Shown here: positions 1 through 5,932 of the stretch, in pieces
Layout of the letters: every line of letters starts with the position of its first letter
Numbering within the stretch: the first letter of the stretch is position 1
Origin: Treponema sp.
GTDB lineage: Bacteria > Spirochaetota > Spirochaetia > Treponematales > Breznakiellaceae
Direction: 5' to 3'
Assembly (NCBI GenBank): GCA_031258505.1
Contig: JAIRMT010000038.1
Coordinates: forward strand, 1-33,350
Length of the DNA stretch: 33,350 bases
The notes under the pieces: generated by a model
What the model was told of the DNA's origin: nothing
Seen by the model: the letters and a program-made list of their open reading frames with translations, nothing else
Database searches by the model: none
Program-made: the position numbers and the translations under genes

Positions 1-38
1 CCGTTGTTCCGCGCCCATTCGTTTAGGTCTTCTTCCAT
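1..38 (-). CDS. 5' end of a CDS running off the left edge (MEEDLNEWARNNG...)
   Basis: ATG at 36-38 (minus strand), preceded by AAGGGGAAG Shine-Dalgarno-like sequence; open to the window edge; too short to identify. Confidence 0.4.
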   Translation of the reverse strand, partial: MEEDLNEWARNN

Positions 39-54
39 TTGTTCTTCCCCTTAC

Positions 55-99
55 AAAAAAGCCGACCGACAAGCTGGGGGATGGCGCTCGCCGGTCGGC
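55..99 (-). terminator. Rho-independent terminator of the candidate ncRNA
   Basis: 8-bp GC-rich stem (61-68/92-99) followed by six Ts on the minus strand (55-60). Confidence 0.8.
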
Positions 100-358
100 T
101 GGAATCCGCGACGTATACCAGCATCCCCTCCGGGATACGTCGTGTTGAGAGTGTCCACTCATACGAGCAGGTCTCTCATATATCTAGGCGGTTACCCGCC
201 GTTGATACCTATAGAACCCGCAGTGCGTGGCCGGGACGAATCACCGTATCCAACGCCGCTGCGGGTGATAAGCCCCGTGGCGCTGGAAGTCGCCTTGGGG
301 CAGCTGGTGCTAAACCGGCTATGAGGTCTTCCAGGCCCTCATAGCCGCTCTTTACTCT
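55..358 (-). ncRNA. Candidate structured non-coding RNA of unknown family, ~300 nt
   Basis: Consensus-like promoter TTGACA-N17-GACAAT upstream (365-393, minus); at least six perfect or near-perfect stems (e.g. CGGCTATGAGG/CCTCATAGCCG, CCCGCAG/CTGCGGG, TGAGAG/CTCTCA, CGACGTAT/ATACGTCG); terminal hairpin GCCGACCG...CGGTCGGC followed by TTTTTT. Confidence 0.65.
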
Positions 359-364
359 ACTTAT

Positions 365-393
365 ATTGTCGGATATTTCAAACAATATGTCAA
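365..393 (-). promoter_or_regulatory. Sigma70-like promoter, minus strand
   Basis: TTGACA (388-393) - 17 bp - GACAAT (365-370), reading on the minus strand. Confidence 0.65.
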
Positions 394-418
394 GTAAAAA
401 GTTTGAATTTTCCGACAA
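366..418. promoter_or_regulatory. Long inverted repeat operator candidate
   Basis: TTGTCGGATATTTCAAAC (366-383) and GTTTGAATTTTCCGACAA (401-418): 16/18 complementary; covers the -35/-10 region of the minus promoter, next to a HTH gene. Confidence 0.6.
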
Positions 419-457
419 AATTTAATAATTTTTTGATATGATCCGATAACTAAGGAG

Positions 458-661
458 ATGGAAGGATTGACCCTAACTGAAATGTCTAAAATCTTAGACC
501 TCCCCCCCAAAACAGTTGAAAGACGTATCCAGCGGGCTGGATTCAAGCCGATAACACGGGAGGCTATGTACGCCCCTGAAGTCCTAGAAGCCATCCGCAA
601 CGTGCCGGGAAAGGGGAGGCCGCCTAAGAAGTCGAAGGCGCCTGAAAAACCGGATGTCTGA
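458..661 (+). CDS. Small helix-turn-helix (MerR-like) DNA-binding protein
   Basis: LTLTEMSKILDLPPKTVERRIQRAGFKPI reads as a HTH; the start codon overlaps the SD (AAGGAG), so the exact start is uncertain. Confidence 0.6.
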   Translation: MEGLTLTEMSKILDLPPKTVERRIQRAGFKPITREAMYAPEVLEAIRNVPGKGRPPKKSKAPEKPDV

Positions 662-899
662 CAAATTGCCTGTTGAACTAAATCCACATATGCCTTATAA
701 TCTTTATATGAACGATTTTTTAAGAGGAATGACCTCAGTCGGGCAGCTTTTTCCTGTTCCGACCCCTTATTTAAGCTATCCGTCTCAAAGTTCCGCATGG
801 CAAGGGGTGGCGAATTCGTTTTACCAGACAGGGAACAACCTTCGGGACGCAATAAAAGAGTTTTCTGATGCCCAGCGGAAAAGCAAGCAAACGCCTTAG
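654..899 (+). CDS. Hypothetical protein, 81 aa
   Basis: Overlaps the end of the HTH ORF by 8 bp and is directly followed by the DUF2335-like gene; operon-like packing. Confidence 0.5.
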   Translation: MSDKLPVELNPHMPYNLYMNDFLRGMTSVGQLFPVPTPYLSYPSQSSAWQGVANSFYQTGNNLRDAIKEFSDAQRKSKQTP

Positions 900-909
900 A
901 AGAGAACTC

Positions 910-1296
910 ATGACAAACCAGCCCCCGGCAACACAGCATCCCCAGCAAGTAGTCCAAGCTGTCCAGACCAGCGAACTTTATTCGGGGCCTCTGCCAGACC
1001 CGGAAACGCTGGAAAGGTACAAAAACGCCGATCCTTCCTTTCCCGAACGGATTATGCGTATGGCAGAAGCTCACAACGCTGCCGATATAAAGACCAAAAA
1101 CAGAATCTCGCTTTCCAACTTGATCATTCCGGTCATTGGACAGGTGTTTACGCTCATTCTTGGTGGAGGTGGTATTATGGCGTGTGTGTATCTTGCCAAA
1201 GCCGGTTTTACCGGTGGTGCTATAGCCGCCATTGTAAGCAGTTTTTCTCCAATGGTTATAAACGCCTTCAAAGGACTTCGGGAAGGGAAAAGGTAA
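910..1296 (+). CDS. DUF2335-like predicted membrane protein
   Basis: GPLPDPETLERYKNADPSFPERIMRMAEAHNA followed by two hydrophobic segments (LIIPVIGQVFTLILGGGGIMACVYLA; GGAIAAIVSSFSPMVINAF), the layout of DUF2335 (COG5346) proteins; family recalled from motif, not searched. Confidence 0.65.
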   Translation: MTNQPPATQHPQQVVQAVQTSELYSGPLPDPETLERYKNADPSFPERIMRMAEAHNAADIKTKNRISLSNLIIPVIGQVFTLILGGGGIMACVYLAKAGFTGGAIAAIVSSFSPMVINAFKGLREGKR

Positions 1297-1349
1297 TTTT
1301 TCCTTCCGCAACGTCCTCGGCAAAGGCGGCACCCAAGCTCAAGCCCGCC

Positions 1350-1399
1350 CCATGAAGCCCGCGCCCTGTGCCGCCGCTCGAAACAGGCTGGCAGAGGGT
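1350..1399. repeat. 50-bp dispersed direct repeat, copy 1
   Basis: CCATGAAGCCCGCGCCCTGTGCCGCCGCTCGAAACAGGCTGGCAGAGGGT; 49/50 identical to 2120-2169; enclosed by a 9-bp inverted repeat CAAGCTCAA (1334-1342)/TTGAGCTTG (1399-1407). Confidence 0.9.
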
Positions 1400-1496
1400 T
1401 GAGCTTGCCTTTCTGACAAGCTCTTGAGTTGACGGACTATATCGTTTGTCGCTCAAAACTCTGGGCAAAAGACGGTTTGTAGCCGCTTTGCCAACA

Positions 1497-1566
1497 CAAA
1501 AAGGGATTTGCCTCCAGTCTCGCGGCTGTGCAGGAGTGCCGGCTCCTGCTGAAGCAAATCCCTTTT
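1497..1566. other. Large intergenic stem-loop
   Basis: AAAAGGGATTTGC ... GCAAATCCCTTTT (13-bp perfect outer stem) with inner hairpin GCAGGAG/CTCCTGC. Confidence 0.7.
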
Positions 1567-1614
1567 CTACCCTGCCGGCACAAGGTTAATCACCATTTCT
1601 AAAAATCAGCCCAA

Positions 1615-1770
1615 CTAAGGCTTTTTACTGTCGCCCGCATTGGTCGGCGACCTCACGATCTCAAGATCCAAGCCCCCCTCGTATTTTTCGCTGGGCTTGT
1701 GCTCAAAAATCACGTACCCAAGTTCAGCCAGAGCCTCAATGATCCGTTTCAAGTCGTCCATGCTCTTCAT
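1615..1770 (-). CDS. Small hypothetical protein (MKSMDDLKRIIEALAELGYVIFEHKPSEKYEGGLDLEIVRS...)
   Basis: ORF divergent from the RHH gene; the longer start in the track (1818) would place the palindrome 1781-1801 inside the coding region, so the downstream start is preferred. Confidence 0.45.
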   Translation of the reverse strand: MKSMDDLKRIIEALAELGYVIFEHKPSEKYEGGLDLEIVRSPTNAGDSKKP

Positions 1771-1780
1771 CCATCTGCTC

Positions 1781-1801
1781 ATGTGATTTATTGTATCACA
1801 T
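1781..1801. promoter_or_regulatory. Palindromic operator candidate
   Basis: ATGTGAT-TTATTGT-ATCACAT, perfect 7-bp arms, in the intergenic region between divergent small genes. Confidence 0.5.
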
Positions 1802-1868
1802 ACAATCTTTTTGGTCAAGCACTTTCAATCACATTCAACCTTTTTTTGCTTCTGCCGATAATATTTTT

Positions 1869-2036
1869 ATGGGTAAAGAACAGATCAGCATCAGGCTTAT
1901 GCCTGAAACTCTTAAAAAAGTTGACGAGATTGCCGTCAGCGAAACGCGGACCAGGAACAACATGATCGAGGTCCTCATCGCCGAAGCCATTGCCATTCGG
2001 GAGAGCTCTAAAAAACCACCCCAACCAGCCCCATAA
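1869..2036 (+). CDS. Ribbon-helix-helix (CopG-like) DNA-binding protein
   Basis: MGKEQISIRLMPETLKKVDEIAVSETRTRNNMIEVLIAEAI: typical RHH pattern. Confidence 0.7.
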   Translation: MGKEQISIRLMPETLKKVDEIAVSETRTRNNMIEVLIAEAIAIRESSKKPPQPAP

Positions 2037-2056
2037 GTAAGGCAGGAGGTAAAACC

Positions 2057-2104
2057 GTGTCAAAAGACAAGCCGTACAAGGTGGTCTCATTTGAGACCTT
2101 GTGA
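2057..2104 (+). CDS. Possible 15-aa peptide (M)SKDKPYKVVSFETL
   Basis: AGGAGG at ideal spacing (7 nt) from GTG; short ORF ending TGA. Confidence 0.3.
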   Translation: MSKDKPYKVVSFETL

Positions 2105-2119
2105 TTCCAAAAGCCTTCT

Positions 2120-2169
2120 CCATGAAGCCCGCGCCCTGTGCCGCCGCACGAAACAGGCTGGCAGAGGGT
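2120..2169. repeat. 50-bp dispersed direct repeat, copy 2
   Basis: 49/50 identical to 1350-1399. Confidence 0.9.
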
Positions 2170-2180
2170 GGGCGGGCGAT

Positions 2181-2372
2181 AAAAAAGCCCTAAGAACGGT
2201 TACGGGCGTTCAAAGGGCAAGAGAGCCAACATCGGCGATACGCGCCGTAACTCGCGTACCGGTTCCCGCCGCCGCGCAAGTCCGCCAAGACACACGGCGT
2301 GGGGTAGTACCCTGTACCCGCTGGGAGGTTTCTGGATCGGCGGGTGAGAGTACGTACGATTTCTCGTACACT
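2181..2372 (-). ncRNA. Second candidate non-coding RNA, ~190 nt
   Basis: Minus promoter TTGACG-N17-TACTAT; no convincing ORF in the transcript; ends GCCCT...AGGGC-TTTTTT (2181-2218). Confidence 0.5.
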
Positions 2373-2430
2373 GCCCTTATAGTAATACTATATTTCGGAT
2401 TCGTCAACAGAATTCGTACGAGATTTCGTA
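2355..2430. promoter_or_regulatory. Paired operator candidate: TACGA-N4-TCGTA twice
   Basis: TACGA TTTC TCGTA (2355-2368) and TACGA GATT TCGTA (2417-2430), flanking the minus promoter, next to an XRE gene. Confidence 0.6.
2379..2407 (-). promoter_or_regulatory. Sigma70-like promoter, minus strand
   Basis: TTGACG (2402-2407) - 17 bp - TACTAT (2379-2384). Confidence 0.6.
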
Positions 2431-2454
2431 ATTTTTTTTGACGATAAGATATAG

Positions 2455-2805
2455 ATGAACATCAATGGACATGATATAGTTAAACGTATTGATAATCGCT
2501 TAGTGGCTTTAGGTTTTGGGCGGAAAGTGCTTGCGATTGATTTGGGTATACCCAAGACAACCATATCATCGTGGAGTATCAAGAGCATTGTTCCAAGGGC
2601 AGATGATCTATACCGTGTAGCGCAATTTTTGAAGGTCCCTGTTGTATGGCTACTTACTGGCGAGGATGAGACTGGTCTTACCCCGGAGGAGCGCGAGCTT
2701 GTGGACTGCTACAGGCGGCTTGATGACCGGGATAGGGCGGAGGTGGTAGGCATCATAGCGCTCAAGCTGGAGCGCTACGGGCAGGGGGGAAAAGCTCTGG
2801 CGTGA
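2455..2805 (+). CDS. XRE/Cro-CI-type HTH transcriptional regulator
   Basis: IVKRIDNRLVALGFGRKVLAIDLGIPKTTISSWSIKSIVPRADDLYRVAQFLKVPVVWLLTGED: canonical phage-repressor-like HTH. Confidence 0.85.
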   Translation: MNINGHDIVKRIDNRLVALGFGRKVLAIDLGIPKTTISSWSIKSIVPRADDLYRVAQFLKVPVVWLLTGEDETGLTPEERELVDCYRRLDDRDRAEVVGIIALKLERYGQGGKALA

Positions 2806-2903
2806 AGGCCGAGAGCGATAACATAGTAACGTTTGACCCCAGGCAATCAGGCCGTTGGCGCTGGCCGTGGGGCTGCGAAGTGATACCGTTTAGGAGGGAT
2901 TGA
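2802..2903 (+). CDS. Possible translationally coupled 33-aa protein (M)KAESDNIVTFDPRQSGRWRWPWGCEVIPFRRD
   Basis: GTGA start/stop overlap with the XRE stop; ends 2 bp before the next gene's ATG. Confidence 0.4.
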   Translation: MKAESDNIVTFDPRQSGRWRWPWGCEVIPFRRD

Positions 2904-2905
2904 GT

Positions 2906-3733
2906 ATGATGGCTATGCCTGCAAAGTTTGTAAAGCGTGTTCAGGATTCGCTTAAAAAGTACCAGGGCGTTATTACGCAGATCAAGAAGAAGGATGCAAA
3001 CGAGTCAGATACCGTAACGGTTATTACTGATATTTTGCAAGATGTTTTCGGGTATGACAAATACTCTGAAATCACCTCCGAGTACGCTATTCGCGGTACG
3101 TATTGCGACCTTGCGATAGTTGACCAAAACAAGAAGATACGTTTCCTGATTGAGGTTAAGGCCGTTTCGGTTTCACTTAGCGACAATCATATTAAGCAGG
3201 CGATAGACTATGGCTCAAACGCGGGTGTTAATTGGGTCATACTCACCAACTCAGAGCGCTGGCTTGTATATAAGATTCGGTTTGGCCAGCCGATTGACAA
3301 AGAGCTTATCGCAGAATTTAATCTGCTTACAGTCAATCCTAAGTCAGAGAAAGACATTGAACCGCTTTTCATTATAAGCAAGGATGGGCAGGATAGGTCT
3401 GTCATAGATGAATTTTATGTCAACATTCAGGTTAAGAACAAATTTATCGTGGGAGCGATTCTGAATAGCGAAGAAGTCCATTCTCTTATTCGTCGCAACC
3501 TGAGAAAACTCTACAGCGATGTACAAATCTCTGTTGAAGAGATAGCTGACATCATGGCAAACGATATTATCAAGCGTGAGATAATTGACAGCGAAGAATC
3601 GAAGAAGGCGAAGAAGGACATTGAAAAAATGTACAAGAAGCTGGAACGTAAAAAAGAGAAGCTAAAGTCAGAGGAAGGGGCTAAACACGCTAAGTCAGAC
3701 GGTAAACCTGACGAGCAAGGGGAGAGTCAGTGA
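2906..3733 (+). CDS. Stand-alone HsdR N-terminal-like (PD-(D/E)XK) nuclease-domain protein
   Basis: VITDILQDVFGYDKYSEITSEYAIRGTYCDLAIVDQNKKIRFLIEVKA...QAIDYGSNAGVNWVILTNSERWLVYKI matches the HSDR_N pattern with D...EVK; SD TAGGAGG upstream; no helicase domain. Confidence 0.75.
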   Translation: MMAMPAKFVKRVQDSLKKYQGVITQIKKKDANESDTVTVITDILQDVFGYDKYSEITSEYAIRGTYCDLAIVDQNKKIRFLIEVKAVSVSLSDNHIKQAIDYGSNAGVNWVILTNSERWLVYKIRFGQPIDKELIAEFNLLTVNPKSEKDIEPLFIISKDGQDRSVIDEFYVNIQVKNKFIVGAILNSEEVHSLIRRNLRKLYSDVQISVEEIADIMANDIIKREIIDSEESKKAKKDIEKMYKKLERKKEKLKSEEGAKHAKSDGKPDEQGESQ

Positions 3734-3859
3734 GCTGACTTGAGGCTTTGTGCAAACTCCGGTTGCTTAAGGTTGGGAGTGGCTGGTGAAGGAGTGGATA
3801 TAGATACGGCGGTGTCAAGAGTTGTATCCGATTGCCGATAAAAGAGGGGAGGTATAACA

Positions 3860-4045
3860 ATGGCATTAACATTTGGCGATGAAGACAAGCGCAAAGAGGC
3901 GATGGAAATGTTTATTAGGGCTTTACAGGCCGCTCCTGATTCCTTTATTAAAGCCCTCACTGGGAAAAGCTACGCTAAAGAACTGATAGACGGTGCGACC
4001 GAGTTCAAGGGATATCTTTTCCCGGAAGGGGAGAGAAAGAAATAA
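3860..4045 (+). CDS. Hypothetical protein, 61 aa
   Basis: Good SD (GGGGAGGT) before ATG; coding-like composition. Confidence 0.5.
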   Translation: MALTFGDEDKRKEAMEMFIRALQAAPDSFIKALTGKSYAKELIDGATEFKGYLFPEGERKK

Positions 4046-5087
4046 TTTCTATTTCGGGAAGGGCATTGACAGCATTCATTCGCAGTTTGTCTGTTACTTT
4101 GGCATATTTCGCAACACTCGAAATGCTGGTATGGCCGAGTAGTCTGGCTACGGTGTAAATATCCGCGCCATTCTCCAAGGCCATTGTCGCAAATGTACGC
4201 CGGGCCGTATGCCAGCCTATGGTCTTTTTGAGACCTGCTTTCTTTGCCCAGTCCTTGAGATAGTTATAACTCGTGCGCCGGTTGTGGCCGGATAAGTTAA
4301 AAACATTCTCATCCGTCGTATGGGATTTGCCATCAACAATAATGGCCTGTACTGTTTTGTTCAATGGAATACACACGGGATTTTTTGTTTTTTCCTGGCT
4401 CTTTATTATTTGCATCGGATTGGAGTCTATCTTCCCCCATGTGAGAGTTTCAAGGTCGGAGACGCGAAGGCCAGTATAACAGGCGAAAAGAAAAGCGCGG
4501 CGCACCTCCGCTCCATACGGCTCATCAATAACCGTTTTCGCGAGGGCTTTCACTTCATCTACATTCAAGAATAACATTTCAGGCTCTGGGGCTGATATTT
4601 TTTGCACGACATCAGCCGGATTTTTTAGAATCATTTCATTGGATACTGCCCGCTTTAACGCTGAGCGCAATATTCTGGCATAGAAGGCCGCGCTGCCTCG
4701 TGACAGGTTATCTTTTTTCAACAGAAAATTTTGAAAATCGTCTACCCATTTTGGAGTTACTTGAATTAGCTGGATACTGCTACTGTGAAATTCTTTTATA
4801 TATTTTATGCAGCAATTAACAGCATTGGGGTTTTTATAATTCTTGGAATATTTCTCCATGTAGCCAATTAAAGAGATTTTACCGGCAATCGGATCGTTAA
4901 TATTCCACGCGCCAGTGAGCAGTTGCGTCTCTCGTTTTGACCGGCATATCTCAGCGAGCCGCCGTATTTCTTTATCCTGCGTTTTGTCCTTTGTAAGTTC
5001 AAGATGCAGGGCTTCCCATGTCCGCTTGCCGCTCTGGTATATATCCAGATACAGCTTACTACGCTTTTCGCGAACCTTTACACTCAT
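4005..5087 (-). CDS. Tyrosine recombinase / phage-type integrase
   Basis: C-terminal catalytic motifs: TGLRVSDLETLTW, HTARRTFATMALENGADIYTVARLLGHTSISSVAKYAKV; start at 5087 with SD GGAGG. Confidence 0.9.
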   Translation of the reverse strand: MSVKVREKRSKLYLDIYQSGKRTWEALHLELTKDKTQDKEIRRLAEICRSKRETQLLTGAWNINDPIAGKISLIGYMEKYSKNYKNPNAVNCCIKYIKEFHSSSIQLIQVTPKWVDDFQNFLLKKDNLSRGSAAFYARILRSALKRAVSNEMILKNPADVVQKISAPEPEMLFLNVDEVKALAKTVIDEPYGAEVRRAFLFACYTGLRVSDLETLTWGKIDSNPMQIIKSQEKTKNPVCIPLNKTVQAIIVDGKSHTTDENVFNLSGHNRRTSYNYLKDWAKKAGLKKTIGWHTARRTFATMALENGADIYTVARLLGHTSISSVAKYAKVTDKLRMNAVNALPEIEIISFSPLPGKDIP

Positions 5088-5263
5088 ATAAACCTCCATT
5101 GTCTACAATACGTCTACGTAAAGTGTAAGATAAAAGAAAAGTATTGTCAAGTTCTATTACAAATGAGACAATGCCAACGGCTTACAACTTGTTATATAGC
5201 AAAGAATTAGAAACAAATGGAAAAGGAAAGTCAAAAATGGTTGATAATGAGACATTTAACTTC

Positions 5264-5438
5264 GCATAACAGGACTGTATATGCTGCGCCCGCAGTAGCG
5301 CCCTCGGGCTACGAAAAACCGCAGCCGGGCTAACGCCCTTTGTGCGGTTTTTCTCCGCCACATTTTTGCGGTTGCTGGAATGCTTCGCATTCCTTTATCG
5401 CAACCGCCAAACCGTCGCATACAGCCGGAACGTTATGC
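5264..5438 (+). other. attC-like integron recombination site
   Basis: CGCATAAC ... GTTATGCG outer arms, CTGTAT/ATACAG inner arms with extrahelical bases, ~175-bp imperfect palindrome with internal hairpins. Confidence 0.55.
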
Positions 5439-5493
5439 GCAAGTTTTTTGAGGCCAATGGTGTATAAAATATTATACATACCCATAAAAATAA

Positions 5494-5637
5494 TATTTGT
5501 CCTATCAGGCATATCAGCGGTTGGAAAATCCCCGAAAGTCTAACCCTACCATTAAGACTCTGGAAAGAATCGCTCATGCCTTTGGGCGGGAACTGAATGT
5601 CCAGATAGGGGCATCTACTCAGGAAGAGGGGCAGTGA
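5494..5637 (+). pseudogene. 3' remnant of a HicB/HigA-type HTH antitoxin
   Basis: YLSYQAYQRLENPRKSNPTIKTLERIAHAFGRELNVQIG...: typical antitoxin C-terminal HTH; in-frame TAA at 5491 and no start or N-terminal domain upstream. Confidence 0.65.
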
Positions 5638-5682
5638 GGACAAGCGGGAGTAGCGAACGCCGGTCGCCCCCCGCTTGTCCTC
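5636..5682. other. 13-bp perfect stem-loop at the end of the antitoxin remnant
   Basis: GAGGACAAGCGGG (5636-5648) / CCCGCTTGTCCTC (5670-5682); no T-tract. Confidence 0.6.
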
Positions 5683-5755
5683 CCGCGCTCTGCCTCTGGC
5701 GCTGCAACGCTCTATTACATGGAAGGAAGTTGTAACCATTACGCTTATTGCACTA

Positions 5756-5783
5756 TTGACATTATGGCGAGATAACCGATACT
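5756..5783 (+). promoter_or_regulatory. Sigma70-like promoter upstream of the CRISPR repeat and toxin-antitoxin genes
   Basis: TTGACA (5756-5761) - 16 bp - GATACT (5778-5783). Confidence 0.4.
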
Positions 5784-5796
5784 TTGAGGTATCGGT
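5775..5796. promoter_or_regulatory. Palindromic operator candidate overlapping the -10
   Basis: ACCGATAC-tttgag-GTATCGGT, perfect 8-bp arms, abutting the CRISPR-like repeat. Confidence 0.5.
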
Positions 5797-5828
5797 GTCG
5801 CGCCTCCGTGTGGCGCGTGGATTGAAAC
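5797..5828 (+). CRISPR. Solitary type I-C-like CRISPR repeat (single copy, no array)
   Basis: GTCGCGCCTCCGTGTGGCGCGTGGATTGAAAC: 32 nt, 5' GTCGC, CGCGCC/GGCGCG stem and the 3' GCGTGGATTGAAAC end typical of type I-C repeats; no second copy or cas gene in the window. Confidence 0.7.
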
Positions 5829-5932
5829 GGTTGATTTCCGGTCTAAGAGCGCTACCCACAAAGGGGGCGTCAAGGCTGGGAGCGGCTGGCTGAGGCTGGT
5901 GAAGTAGATTATACCAAAGTAAGGAGTGAATT

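Noticed and set aside
4-344. Plus-strand ORFs across 1-344
   Set aside because: They are antisense to a promoter-terminator structured RNA, low plausibility sequence, no SD.
361-1332. 323-aa minus ORF antisense to the HTH/DUF2335 operon
   Set aside because: Composition is not protein-like, and it is antisense to overlapping genes with recognisable motifs.
5829-5900. A CRISPR array extending from the 5797 repeat
   Set aside because: No second copy or convincing degenerate repeat 30-40 bp on either side; the upstream TATTGACAT and downstream GGCGTCAAGG matches are too weak.
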